This document shows, one piece after another, positions 42,728 to 51,866 of a DNA stretch of 64,000 bases; position 1 is the stretch's first letter; every line of letters begins with the position of its first letter. The notes under the pieces were generated by a model. It saw only the letters and a program-made list of their open reading frames with translations. It was not told where the DNA came from and ran no database searches. The stretch comes from Aquipseudomonas alcaligenes_A. Its GTDB lineage: Bacteria > Pseudomonadota > Gammaproteobacteria > Pseudomonadales > Pseudomonadaceae. The DNA is taken from assembly GCA_048595745.1 (NCBI GenBank), contig CP184361.1, one strand, 5' to 3'. The position numbers and the translations under genes are program-made.

Positions 42728-43459
42728 TTGAGCGAAAACGCCGTAAAGCATGCCCGAGAATTGCTGCTCAAGGAATACCGCGGGGTGCTTTCCACCCACT
42801 CCAAGAGCATGCCGGGCTTCCCTTTCGGATCAGTGGTGCCCTATTGCCTAGATGCGCAGGGGCGGCCGCTGATCCTGATCAGCCGTATTGCCCAGCACAC
42901 CCACAATCTGCAGCGCGATGGCAAGTGTTCGCTGCTGGTCGGTGAGCGCGGCGCCGAGGATGTGCAGGCCGCCGGGCGCCTGACCCTGCTGGCCGAGGCC
43001 CGCCAGCTGGTCGAACCCTCCGCCATCGAGGCGGCTGCTGAGCGCTACTACCGCTATTTTCCCGACTCGAGCGACTACCACAGCGCCCATGACTTCGATT
43101 TCTGGGTACTGCAGCCGGTGCGCTGGCGTTTCATCGGCGGTTTCGGCGCGATCCACTGGCTGCAGGACGTCGAGTTGGCCAATCCGCACGCTGGCGACGC
43201 CGAGCGCGGCATGCTCGAGCACATGAACGCCGATCACGCCGCCGCCATCGCCCATTACGTGCAGCTGGCCGGACTGCCCACGCATAGCCCGGCCCAACTG
43301 GTCGGCATCGACAGCGAAGGTTTCCACCTGCGCATCGGCAAGGGCCTGCACTGGCTGGCGTTGCCAACATCCTGTAACAACCCTGGCGCGGTGCGCCAGG
43401 CCTTGGTGTTGCTGGCTCGGGCCGAGGTCTGGCCGACCGCCGGGCAGGTGTCAGCTTGA
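42728..43459 (+). CDS. HugZ-like protein (FMN-type split barrel plus DUF2470)
   Basis: The 243-residue product has an N-terminal pyridoxamine-phosphate-oxidase-like split barrel (LLLKEYRGVLSTHS, FPFGSVVPYCLD) and a C-terminal DUF2470 helical domain (MLEHMNADHAAAIAHYVQLAG). HugZ-type proteins degrade or handle haem, though members outside Campylobacter and Helicobacter are poorly tested. The start is a TTG at 42728, seven bases after a strong GAGGAG site; no ATG is available nearby. Confidence 0.82.
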   Translation: MSENAVKHARELLLKEYRGVLSTHSKSMPGFPFGSVVPYCLDAQGRPLILISRIAQHTHNLQRDGKCSLLVGERGAEDVQAAGRLTLLAEARQLVEPSAIEAAAERYYRYFPDSSDYHSAHDFDFWVLQPVRWRFIGGFGAIHWLQDVELANPHAGDAERGMLEHMNADHAAAIAHYVQLAGLPTHSPAQLVGIDSEGFHLRIGKGLHWLALPTSCNNPGAVRQALVLLARAEVWPTAGQVSA

Positions 43460-43523
43460 ATTAAGCCGCTGGCCCCATACTTCATTCCCATCGGAAGCCG
43501 TTCTTCCGTCAAGGACCCTCGCG

Positions 43524-43973
43524 ATGCGCGCTTTTCTGTTTCTGTTCCTGCTGTTCCCCATCCTCGAACTGGCCGTGCTGATCCAGGTCGGCAGCGCCAT
43601 CGGCGTGCTGCCCACCCTGCTGCTGGTGATCGGAACCGCCATCCTCGGCAGCGTGCTGCTGCGCGTGGCCGGTGTGGCCACGGCCTGGCGTGCCCGCGAG
43701 AAGCTGGCGCGTGGCGAGATGCCTGAGCAGGAATTGTTCGAGGGCCTGCTGATTGCCGTTGGTGGCGGCCTGCTGCTGTTGCCGGGCTTCATCAGCGACG
43801 TATTCGGCCTGCTCTGCCTGATCCCCTTCACCCGCCGCCTGATGATCGGCCGGCTGCAGCGCCGCGCCCAGGAGCAGGCGCTGCGTCAGCGCGCGTTCTT
43901 CGATGACCCGGCCGCGCGCAGCGGCCAGACCCAGCCGCAGGTCATCGAAGGCGAGTACCAGCGCCGCGATTGA
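43524..43973 (+). CDS. fxsA: FxsA-family membrane protein
   Basis: The 149-residue product belongs to the FxsA family (in E. coli a suppressor of F exclusion of phage T7). It has membrane segments at about 3-20 (LFLFLLFPILELAVLIQV), 25-45 and 75-95, the conserved PILE motif and a soluble charged tail ending EGEYQRRD. Position before groES-groEL is conserved in Pseudomonas. Its molecular function is not known. Confidence 0.92.
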   Translation: MRAFLFLFLLFPILELAVLIQVGSAIGVLPTLLLVIGTAILGSVLLRVAGVATAWRAREKLARGEMPEQELFEGLLIAVGGGLLLLPGFISDVFGLLCLIPFTRRLMIGRLQRRAQEQALRQRAFFDDPAARSGQTQPQVIEGEYQRRD

Positions 43974-44026
43974 GCGCCGCTGCACGCCGGGGCGGTGCTG
44001 AGGCAGAAAAATTTTCACTCGCCGCC

Positions 44027-44054
44027 CTTGAAATGCCCTTGAGCGCCCCTATCT
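44027..44054 (+). promoter_or_regulatory. Sigma32 heat-shock promoter of groES-groEL
   Basis: CTTGAAA at 44027-44033 and CCCCTATCT at 44046-44054, 12 bases apart, match the sigma32 consensus CTTGAAA-N11-16-CCCCATNT closely. They lie about 145 bases before groES. Confidence 0.82.
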
Positions 44055-44198
44055 AGCTTTCACCGCAAGGTTTCCACCGCTGGTGGAACAGACTTCCGCG
44101 GCTCGCCACTGGCGTGCCGCGCCCGGCCCCAAGCCGGTTTTGCCTAACCCGCCGGCGCATTCGCCGGCCAGTGAAACCACTATCAGGAGAGATCGACA

Positions 44199-44492
44199 AT
44201 GAAGCTTCGTCCTCTGCATGACCGCGTCGTCATCCGTCGCAGCGAAGAAGAGACCAAAACCGCTGGCGGCATCGTGCTGCCGGGCTCGGCCGCCGAGAAG
44301 CCGAACCAGGGTGAAGTCGTCGCCGTCGGTACCGGCAAAGTCCTGGACAACGGCGAAGTTCGCCCGCTGGCCGTCAAGGTCGGTGACAAGGTGGTGTTTG
44401 GCCCGTACAGCGGCAGCAACACCGTCAAGGTCGACGGCGAAGACCTGCTGGTGATGGGCGAGCACGAAATCCTCGCCGTCATCGAAGCCTGA
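44199..44492 (+). CDS. groES: Co-chaperonin GroES
   Basis: GroES caps the GroEL folding chamber. The 97-residue product starts MKLRPLHDRVVIRR, has the mobile-loop sequence EEETKTAGGIVLPGSA and ends HEILAVIEA. The ATG follows AGGAGAGATCGACA. groEL starts 46 bases downstream. Confidence 0.97.
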   Translation: MKLRPLHDRVVIRRSEEETKTAGGIVLPGSAAEKPNQGEVVAVGTGKVLDNGEVRPLAVKVGDKVVFGPYSGSNTVKVDGEDLLVMGEHEILAVIEA

Positions 44493-44538
44493 TCCGACGC
44501 ATCTCCGTCCTAACGTACAGAATTGAGGAACAAGCAAA

Positions 44539-46179
44539 ATGGCTGCTAAAGAAGTCAAATTCGGCGATTCCGCTCGCAAGAAAATGCTGGTTGGCGTCAA
44601 CGTCCTGGCCGACGCCGTCAAAGCCACCCTCGGCCCGAAAGGCCGCAACGTGGTCCTGGATCGCAGCTTCGGTGCTCCGCTGATCACCAAGGACGGCGTG
44701 TCCGTGGCCAAGGAAATCGAGCTGAAAGACAAGTTCGAGAACATGGGCGCCCAGCTGGTCAAGGACGTTGCGTCCAAGGCCAACGACGCTGCCGGTGATG
44801 GCACCACCACCGCCACCGTACTGGCCCAGGCCATCGTCAATGAAGGCCTGAAGTCGGTTGCCGCCGGTATGAACCCGATGGATCTGAAGCGCGGCATCGA
44901 CAAGGCCACCGCGGCCATCGTTGCCCAGCTGAAAGACCTGGCCAAGCCGTGCACCGACACCAAGGCCATCGCCCAGGTTGGCACCATCTCCGCCAACTCC
45001 GACAACTCCATCGGCGACATCATCGCCGAAGCCATGGAGAAGGTTGGCAAGGAAGGCGTGATCACCGTTGAAGAAGGTTCCGGCCTGGAAAACGAACTGT
45101 CCGTCGTGGAAGGCATGCAGTTCGACCGTGGCTACCTGTCCCCGTACTTCATCAACAAGCCAGACACCATGGTGGCCGAGTTGGAAGGCCCGCTGCTGCT
45201 GCTGGTCGACAAGAAGATCTCCAACATCCGCGAACTGCTGCCGGTGCTGGAAGCCGTGGCCAAGTCCGGCCGTCCGCTGCTGATCGTGGCCGAGGACGTG
45301 GAAGGCGAAGCCCTGGCCACCCTGGTGGTCAACAACATGCGCGGCATCGTCAAAGTGGCTGCCGTCAAGGCTCCGGGCTTCGGCGATCGCCGCAAGGCCA
45401 TGCTGCAGGACATCGCCATCCTGACCGGCGGTACCGTGATTTCCGAGGAAGTCGGCCTGTCGCTGGAAGGCGCCACTCTGGAGCACCTGGGTAACGCCAA
45501 GCGCGTCGTACTGAACAAGGAAAACACCACCATCATCGACGGTGCCGGCGCTCAGGCCGACATCGAAGCTCGCGTGGCGCAGATCCGCAAGCAGGTTGAA
45601 GAAACCTCTTCCGACTACGACAAAGAGAAGCTGCAAGAGCGTCTGGCCAAGCTGGCCGGCGGTGTTGCCGTGATCAAGGTCGGCGCTGCCACCGAAGTCG
45701 AGATGAAAGAGAAGAAGGCCCGTGTCGAAGACGCCCTGCACGCTACCCGTGCTGCCGTCGAAGAAGGCGTGGTACCTGGCGGCGGCGTGGCTCTGGTACG
45801 TGCCCTGCAGGCCATCGAAGGTCTGAAAGGCGACAACGAAGACCAGAACGTCGGTATCGCCCTGCTGCGTCGCGCTGTTGAAGCGCCGCTGCGCCAGATC
45901 GTCTCCAACGCCGGCGGCGAGCCGAGCGTAGTGGTCGACAAGGTGAAGAACGGTTCCGGCAACTTCGGCTTCAACGCCGCCACCGACACCTACGGCGACA
46001 TGATCGAGATGGGCATCCTGGACCCGGCCAAGGTCACTCGTTCCGCCCTGCAGGCTGCGGCCTCCATCGGCGGTCTGATGATCACCACCGAAGCCATGGT
46101 CGCCGACATCGTCGAAGACAAAGCCGCTCCGGCCATGCCGGACATGGGCGGCATGGGTGGCATGGGCGGTATGATGTAA
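44539..46179 (+). CDS. groEL: Chaperonin GroEL
   Basis: GroEL forms the tetradecameric folding chaperonin. The 546-residue product starts MAAKEVKFGDSARKKML, carries the ATP-binding GDGTTTATVLAQ and ends with the typical GGMGGMGGMM tail. It is second in the heat-shock operon and is followed by a terminator. All normal features are present. Confidence 0.98.
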   Translation: MAAKEVKFGDSARKKMLVGVNVLADAVKATLGPKGRNVVLDRSFGAPLITKDGVSVAKEIELKDKFENMGAQLVKDVASKANDAAGDGTTTATVLAQAIVNEGLKSVAAGMNPMDLKRGIDKATAAIVAQLKDLAKPCTDTKAIAQVGTISANSDNSIGDIIAEAMEKVGKEGVITVEEGSGLENELSVVEGMQFDRGYLSPYFINKPDTMVAELEGPLLLLVDKKISNIRELLPVLEAVAKSGRPLLIVAEDVEGEALATLVVNNMRGIVKVAAVKAPGFGDRRKAMLQDIAILTGGTVISEEVGLSLEGATLEHLGNAKRVVLNKENTTIIDGAGAQADIEARVAQIRKQVEETSSDYDKEKLQERLAKLAGGVAVIKVGAATEVEMKEKKARVEDALHATRAAVEEGVVPGGGVALVRALQAIEGLKGDNEDQNVGIALLRRAVEAPLRQIVSNAGGEPSVVVDKVKNGSGNFGFNAATDTYGDMIEMGILDPAKVTRSALQAAASIGGLMITTEAMVADIVEDKAAPAMPDMGGMGGMGGMM

Positions 46180-46207
46180 GCCGACCCAGCTTCCTAAGCT
46201 GAGCGAG

Positions 46208-46235
46208 AAAGCCCCGCCTTATGCGGGGCTTTTTC
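46208..46235 (+). terminator. Rho-independent terminator of groES-groEL
   Basis: AGCCCCGC-CTTAT-GCGGGGCT is followed by TTTTTC, 30 bases after the groEL stop. Confidence 0.93.
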
Positions 46236-46323
46236 TTGCGCATGAAAAATCCGTCAAAGCCGGCAGTCAGTGAGGTGTTCCACGTTATCTTTGCAGGCAG
46301 CGTAACAATGAGGTGACTTCCCC

Positions 46324-47007
46324 ATGCGCATCCTCCTGGTCGAGGACAATCGCGACATCCTGGCCAACATGGCCGACTACCTGCAGATCAAGGGCTATAC
46401 GGTGGATTGCGCCCAGGACGGTCTTTCCGGGCTGCGCCTGGCCAGCAGCGAGCACTACGACCTGCTGGTACTGGACATCATGCTGCCGGGTATCGACGGC
46501 TACACCCTCTGTCGGCGCCTGCGCGAGGAGGCGCGGCGCGATACGCCGGTGATCATGCTCACCGCCCGGGATCAGCTGGAGGATCGCCTGCAGGGGTTTC
46601 AGGCCGGTGCCGACGATTATCTGGTCAAGCCGTTCGCCCTCTCCGAGCTGGCCGCGCGTATCGAGGCGGTGCTGCGCCGCAGCCTGGGCGGTGGTAAGCG
46701 TTTGCTGCAGGTGGGCGATCTCAGTTACGACCTCGATACCCTGGAGATCGCCCGTGCCGGCAAGCCGCTCAAACTCAACCCGGTCGGCCTCAAGCTGCTG
46801 GCCCTGCTGATGCAGAGGAGTCCGCATGTGGTGCGGCGGGAAGTCCTGGAGGAAGCTCTGTGGGGCGACGACTGCCCGGACAGTGACAGCCTGCGCAGCC
46901 ATGTCCACCAGTTGCGCCAGGTGATCGACAAGCCCTTCGAGCAGGCGCTGCTGCACACGGTGCACGGGGTAGGTTACCGATTGGCGGAGCGCGTCGATGG
47001 CGTTTGA
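46324..47007 (+). CDS. colR: OmpR-family response regulator ColR
   Basis: ColR, with the sensor ColS, controls outer-membrane integrity and resistance to metals in Pseudomonas. The 227-residue product has phospho-acceptor Asp51 (LLVLDIMLPGIDGYT), the receiver Lys (YLVKPF) and a winged-helix domain with DSDSLRSHVHQLRQVID and HTVHGVGYRL. The sequence agrees well with my memory of P. putida ColR, including the length. The colS start lies 11 bases before its stop, so the two are coupled. Confidence 0.88.
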   Translation: MRILLVEDNRDILANMADYLQIKGYTVDCAQDGLSGLRLASSEHYDLLVLDIMLPGIDGYTLCRRLREEARRDTPVIMLTARDQLEDRLQGFQAGADDYLVKPFALSELAARIEAVLRRSLGGGKRLLQVGDLSYDLDTLEIARAGKPLKLNPVGLKLLALLMQRSPHVVRREVLEEALWGDDCPDSDSLRSHVHQLRQVIDKPFEQALLHTVHGVGYRLAERVDGV

Positions 47008-48277
47008 CCCTGTTCTGTTCAGGCAGAGCCTGTCGCGCCGTATCGTGATCGCCTTCGTCCTGATGACGCTGCTGGTGGGCGGCACCTTTGCCATCGGTAT
47101 TGTGGAAACGGTACATCAGGTCGAGGAACGCCTGATCTCCAGTGAGCTGGGCGGTGATCTCGGGCGCTTTCTGCAGATGGAGAGCATGTCCGATTGGCGT
47201 CATGAACCGGAGCCCGGCCAGCTGTTCTATTTCAGTGGCGGCCTCGGTGCTTTTGCGCTGCCGGCAGATCTGCAGGAGCTGTCGCCGGGCTTCCATGAAG
47301 TCTTTCGCGAGGACAAGTCGTTTCACGGCTTCGTCCAACTGGTCGATGGTCGGCGTTATGTGTTGCTGCAGGACCAGAGCGAGTTCGAGGACCGCGAGCA
47401 GTTGCTGTTCGCCGTGGTTCTGGTGGGTTTTTTGATCAGCCTGGCGCTGTCCGGCCTGCTCGGCTGGTTGCTGGCCCGCAAGGTGATTGAGCCGGTGGTG
47501 CGCCTGTCGCGCCAGGTGCGGCACCCGGACCAGCTGCTCGACGAGGCACCGCAACTGGCCCGCGATTACGCGGGCGACGAAGTGGGTCAGCTGGCGGCTT
47601 CCTTCGATACCACCTTGGGCCTGTTGCGCCGCGCGCTGATGCGCGAGCGGCTGTTCACCAGCGATGTCAGCCATGAGTTACGTACGCCGCTGATGGTGTT
47701 GGCCAGTTCCTGCGAGCTGCTGCTGGAAAGTCCTGGCCTGGACGAGCGTGGTCGCGACCGGGTGCGGCGCATGGCCGCTGCCACCGAGGAAATGCGCGGG
47801 CTGGTACAGACCTTTCTGTTGTTGGCGCGCGCGCGTCAGGACGATGGTGGCGCTACCCAGTCCAGCCTGCGCGAGGTAGCCGATGCCCTGGTCGAGCAGT
47901 GGCGGCCCGCGATCGAGGCCAAAGGCTTGCATTTCGACTACCGCCCGCAACAGGCGGGCATTGCCCAGTACAACGGCCCGCTGCTGCGCTCGGTGATGGG
48001 CAACTTGCTGCGCAATGCCTGGCATTACACCGAGCGGGGGCGGATTGTCCTGTGCCTGGGTGAGCATGGCTTCATGGTCGAGGACAGCGGGGTGGGCATC
48101 CCTGTGGCGGAGCGCGAGGCAATGTTCCAGCCCTTCGTGCGCGGCGGCTCGGCGCGCGGCGAGGGCTTGGGGCTGGGGCTGTCGCTGGTGCAGCGTATTT
48201 GCGAGAGCCAGGGCTGGAATGTTGAGTTGTCCGATGCGCAGCCGAGCGGGTGCCGGTTTCTGGTCAGCCTGGGATGA
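46997..48277 (+). CDS. colS: Sensor histidine kinase ColS
   Basis: The 426-residue product has a first membrane segment (about 16-36), a periplasmic domain of about 100 residues, a second membrane segment (136-156), a HAMP-like region and the H-box SDVSHELRTPLMVL. The ATPase domain shows NLLRNAWHYT, EDSGVGIP and GLGLGLSLVQ. The periplasmic domain contains EDRE at 131-134, an ExxE motif; in P. putida ColS an ExxE motif in this place senses ferric iron and zinc. It overlaps colR by 11 bases. The TonB-independent targets of ColR are not visible here. Confidence 0.87.
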   Translation: MAFDPVLFRQSLSRRIVIAFVLMTLLVGGTFAIGIVETVHQVEERLISSELGGDLGRFLQMESMSDWRHEPEPGQLFYFSGGLGAFALPADLQELSPGFHEVFREDKSFHGFVQLVDGRRYVLLQDQSEFEDREQLLFAVVLVGFLISLALSGLLGWLLARKVIEPVVRLSRQVRHPDQLLDEAPQLARDYAGDEVGQLAASFDTTLGLLRRALMRERLFTSDVSHELRTPLMVLASSCELLLESPGLDERGRDRVRRMAAATEEMRGLVQTFLLLARARQDDGGATQSSLREVADALVEQWRPAIEAKGLHFDYRPQQAGIAQYNGPLLRSVMGNLLRNAWHYTERGRIVLCLGEHGFMVEDSGVGIPVAEREAMFQPFVRGGSARGEGLGLGLSLVQRICESQGWNVELSDAQPSGCRFLVSLG

Positions 48278-48440
48278 AGTCTGCCCGGCGCGCGGCCGAG
48301 GAACTTCATGCTCGTGCGATGCTCAGATAGGTGCTGATCCCCAGGTCGACACACCACTCGTCGGTCGGGGCGTTGCCAAGGAATGGTCTGAACTAGTTTT
48401 GTTGTTAGGCGTTTGGCAGCGCTATCAAGGGGTTATCGAA

Positions 48441-48677
48441 ATGAAATTAGAAATTGCTAGAGGATTGTTCCTCGTCGGTGCCCTCAGCGTCACGGCCCTG
48501 GCCACTGCCGCCTGGCAGGAGCCCGCGCCGCGGGTGCTGGACGCCGCCAGCTGTGGCGCACAGCCGTGCCCAGTGGTTTCCAGCCGCCATGTGGATATCA
48601 GCAAGATCGAGGCTGACAGCGACAATCTGCTGTTGCTGATGTACGGCCTTTCCCATGCCATGAAGGGCGAGCAGTAA
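48441..48677 (+). CDS. Small exported protein of unknown function
   Basis: The 78-residue product is not recognised. It has a signal peptide (about 1-24, GLFLVGALSVTALATAAW) and a short mature part with two cysteines (CGAQPC, residues 38 and 43) and the hydrophobic stretch DNLLLLMYGLSHAM. The ATG follows AAGGGGTTATCGAA, a good ribosome binding site. A longer frame from 48015 over the end of colS is a shadow. It ends before a terminator shared with the convergent efflux gene. The 163 bases between colS and this gene show no further gene or clear site. Confidence 0.65.
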   Translation: MKLEIARGLFLVGALSVTALATAAWQEPAPRVLDAASCGAQPCPVVSSRHVDISKIEADSDNLLLLMYGLSHAMKGEQ

Positions 48678-48693
48678 TCGAATTCGGTGCATG

Positions 48694-48722
48694 AAAAAGC
48701 CCCGCCTAGGCGGGGCTTTTTT
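48694..48722. terminator. Bidirectional terminator between the small exported protein and mexW-like gene
   Basis: AGCCCCGCC-TA-GGCGGGGCT has an A-run before and a T-run after it, so it can stop transcription from both sides of this convergent junction. Confidence 0.92.
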
Positions 48723-48737
48723 GTGGCGGCTGACGGC

Positions 48738-51700
48738 TCAGTGAGCCGCTATGCCGACGGGCTTGGGGGCTTTGTCCGGGCTGGCCAGCAGGGTGTAGAC
48801 GCACGGCAGCACGAACAGGGTGAACAGGGTGCCGATCGACATGCCGGTGGCGATCACCAGGCCGATGTCGAAGCGGCTCACGGCACCTGCACCGGTAGCG
48901 AGGATCAGCGGCACCATGCCGAACACCATCGCGGCGGTGGTCATCAGCACCGGACGCAGGCGGATCGAGGCGGCTTCCTCGATGGCCTCGCGGATGCTCA
49001 GCCCTTTGTCGCGGCGCAGCTGGTTGGCGAACTCGACGATCAGGATGCCGTGCTTGCTGATCAGGCCGATCAACGTCACCAGGCCCACCTGGGTGTAGAT
49101 GTTCATGCTGGAGAAGCCGAGGAAGATCGGGATCAGCGCGCCGCAGATCGACAGCGGCACGGTGACCAGGATCACCAGCGGGTCGCGGAAGCTTTCGAAC
49201 TGCGCGGCCAGCACCAGGAAGATGATCGCCAGGGCCAGGCCGAAGGTGGCATACAGCGCACTGCCTTCCTGGATGTACTGGCGCGAGGCGCCAGCGTAGT
49301 CGAAGGTGTAGCCGCGTGGCGCTTCCTCGCGGGCGATCTGCGCCACCGTCTCCACGGCCTCGCCCATGCTGACGATCGGCACGCCTTCGATGATTGCCGC
49401 GTTGAGCTGCTGGAACTGGTTGAGCTTGGTTGGCCGTGCGCGGTCGCTGACCTTGATCAGGGTGCCCAGGGGCACCATCTGGCCGCTCTCGCTCTTGACG
49501 TAGTAGTTGCTCAGCCAGCCTGGGTTATCGCGGTAGGCGCGCTCGACCTGCGCAATGACCTTGTAGCTGCGACCGTCGATGGTGAAGCGGTTGATCTCGC
49601 CCTCACCGAGCAGGATGGCCAGGGTGGCACCCAGGTCCTGCATCGATACACCCATCTGCGCGGCTTTCTCGCGGTCGATATCGACCACCACCTCGGGTTT
49701 GTCGAAGGCCAGGTCGACGTTGAGGAAGGCGAACTTGCCGGACTCCATGGCCTTCTGCTTGACCCGCTCGGCCACCTGCAGCAGTGACTCGTAGTCATTC
49801 GGCGTGTTGATCACGAACTGGAATGGCAGGCCTTCACCGGTGCCCGGCAGCGACGGCAGGTTGAAGCCGAAGATCTGCAGGCCGGGAATGTCGTTGAGGC
49901 GACCCTGGACGATCGGCAGCAGTTCCATCTGGGTACGCTCGCGTTCGTCCCAGGGTTTGAGCAGGAAGCCGCCGATGCCCGACTGTACACCGTTGAAGCC
50001 GTTGATCTGGAAGGACGAGTAGTACTCGGGGAACTCCTTGAAGATCTTCACGAACTGGTCGGTGTAGGCGTTCATGTAGTCGAGGTTGGTCGGCTGCGGC
50101 GCATTGGCGAACAGGAATACGATGCCCTGATCCTCCTCCGGTGCCAGCTCGCTCTTGCTGAACATCAGCAGCACCGGGATCAGGCACAGCACGATGACGG
50201 CGAACACCAGCACCACCGGGCGGGTATTCAGCGTGCCGTGCAGGGCCTTCTGGTAGCGGCGCTTGAGGCTGTCGAAGATCAGGTCCAGCTTGTGTGCCAG
50301 GCCGGACGGATTCTCTTCATGGCGCAGCAGCTTGGAGCACATCATCGGCGACAGGGTCAGCGCCACCACGCCGGAGATGATCACCGCGCCGGCCAGAGTC
50401 AGGGCGAACTCCTTGAACAGGGCGCCGGTCAGGCCCTCGAGGAAGCCGATGGGCGCATACACGGCGGCCAGGGTGATGGTCATCGAGATCACCGGCACGG
50501 CGATCTCGCGGGCGCCCTCGATGGCGGCATCGAAGGGCGTTTTGCCCTCCTCGATATGGCGGTGGATGTTTTCCACCACCACGATGGCGTCGTCCACCAC
50601 CAGGCCAATGGCCAGGACCATCGCCAGCAGGGTCAGCAGGTTGATCGAGTAGCCCATCAGCTGCATGAAGAACAGTACGCCGATCATCGACAGCGGGATG
50701 GTGATCACCGGGATCAGCACCGAACGGAATGCGCCGAGGAACAGGAAGACCACGACGATGACGATCAGCACCGCCTCGGCCAGGGTCTTCACCACCTCGT
50801 CGATGGAGGCGCGGATGAACTCGGTGGCGTCGTAGGCGATGGAGACCTTCAGGCTGGGCGGTAGCTGCGCTTCCAGCTCCGGCAGGGCGGCGCGCACGTG
50901 CTTGATCACGTCCAGCGGGTTGGCGCTCGGCGTGCCCTTGATGGCGATGTAGACGGACGGAATGCCGTCAAACGAGCTGATCGAGTCATAGTTGGCCGCG
51001 CCCATTTCCACCCGCGCGATGTCACGCACCAGCACGCGGCTGTCGCCGTCGGTCTTCACCGGAATGGCGCCGAAGGCCTCGGCCGACTTGAGGTCGGTGG
51101 TGGCGTTGATGCTGGTGACCACGTACTGGCCCTTCACTTCGCCGGCAGCGGCGAGGAAGTTGTAGCGCTGCACGGCATTGGTCACGTCAGTGGCGGCAAT
51201 ACCGTAGGCGGCCATCTTCACCGGGTCCAGCCACAGACGCATGGCGAATACCTGGTTGCCGAGAATCTCGGCCTCGGCCATGCCGGGCAGGGTGGCCAGC
51301 TTGGGCTGGATCACGCGCGACAGGTAGTCGGTGATCTGCGGGTTGGACAGTTGGTCGCTGTAGAAACTGACATACATCAGCGCCGAGGCATCGGCCGCTT
51401 CCTTGGACAGCACGGGGTCTTCGGCATCCTGCGGCAACTGGTTCTTCACCTCGTTGGCCTTGGCCAGCAGTTCGGTGAACAGACGGTCGGTGTCGGCGCC
51501 GATGCGCGCATAGATGGAAATGGTGGAGAAGTTCTGCTGGCTCGACGACGTCATGTAGTCGATGCCCTCGGCGCTCGCCAGACTCTGCTGCAGCGGCTGG
51601 GTGATGTAGCCCTGGATGGTCTCGGCGTTGGCGCCCGGGTAGGCGGTGGTGACCGTGATCAGGGCATTTTCCATCTGTGGGTACTGGCGGATCACCAGTT

Positions 51701-51791
51701 TGCTGAAGGCCTGTATGCCCAGCAGGATGATCAGCAGGCTGACCACGGTCGCTAGGACCGGGCGCCGAATAAAGGGATCTGTGAAAGCCAT
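48738..51791 (-). CDS. mexW: RND multidrug efflux pump, inner-membrane subunit (MexW-like)
   Basis: The 1017-residue product is an HAE1-type proton antiporter with twelve membrane segments and two large periplasmic loops. It starts MAFTDPFIRRPVLATVVSLL and has the paired Asp of transmembrane segment 4 in LVVDDAIVVVENIHRH. The N-terminal sequence agrees with what I remember of P. aeruginosa MexW, and the order with a small adaptor upstream and colRS nearby also fits mexVW. No outer-membrane channel gene is adjacent, so it probably uses a shared channel such as an OprM-type protein. Substrates cannot be predicted. Confidence 0.85.
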   Translation of the reverse strand: MAFTDPFIRRPVLATVVSLLIILLGIQAFSKLVIRQYPQMENALITVTTAYPGANAETIQGYITQPLQQSLASAEGIDYMTSSSQQNFSTISIYARIGADTDRLFTELLAKANEVKNQLPQDAEDPVLSKEAADASALMYVSFYSDQLSNPQITDYLSRVIQPKLATLPGMAEAEILGNQVFAMRLWLDPVKMAAYGIAATDVTNAVQRYNFLAAAGEVKGQYVVTSINATTDLKSAEAFGAIPVKTDGDSRVLVRDIARVEMGAANYDSISSFDGIPSVYIAIKGTPSANPLDVIKHVRAALPELEAQLPPSLKVSIAYDATEFIRASIDEVVKTLAEAVLIVIVVVFLFLGAFRSVLIPVITIPLSMIGVLFFMQLMGYSINLLTLLAMVLAIGLVVDDAIVVVENIHRHIEEGKTPFDAAIEGAREIAVPVISMTITLAAVYAPIGFLEGLTGALFKEFALTLAGAVIISGVVALTLSPMMCSKLLRHEENPSGLAHKLDLIFDSLKRRYQKALHGTLNTRPVVLVFAVIVLCLIPVLLMFSKSELAPEEDQGIVFLFANAPQPTNLDYMNAYTDQFVKIFKEFPEYYSSFQINGFNGVQSGIGGFLLKPWDERERTQMELLPIVQGRLNDIPGLQIFGFNLPSLPGTGEGLPFQFVINTPNDYESLLQVAERVKQKAMESGKFAFLNVDLAFDKPEVVVDIDREKAAQMGVSMQDLGATLAILLGEGEINRFTIDGRSYKVIAQVERAYRDNPGWLSNYYVKSESGQMVPLGTLIKVSDRARPTKLNQFQQLNAAIIEGVPIVSMGEAVETVAQIAREEAPRGYTFDYAGASRQYIQEGSALYATFGLALAIIFLVLAAQFESFRDPLVILVTVPLSICGALIPIFLGFSSMNIYTQVGLVTLIGLISKHGILIVEFANQLRRDKGLSIREAIEEAASIRLRPVLMTTAAMVFGMVPLILATGAGAVSRFDIGLVIATGMSIGTLFTLFVLPCVYTLLASPDKAPKPVGIAAH

Positions 51792-51866
51792 GCTTGGCTC
51801 CTGGAGTCTGAGTCGGTGCGGGCTGCTGGTGCAGGCCCGCGCCTATGTTCAGTACTTGGCTTGGGC

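Noticed and set aside
48278..48440. Possible gene remnant or control region between colS and the small exported protein
   Set aside because: No frame with coding character, no clear hairpin or promoter beyond the ribosome binding site at its end.
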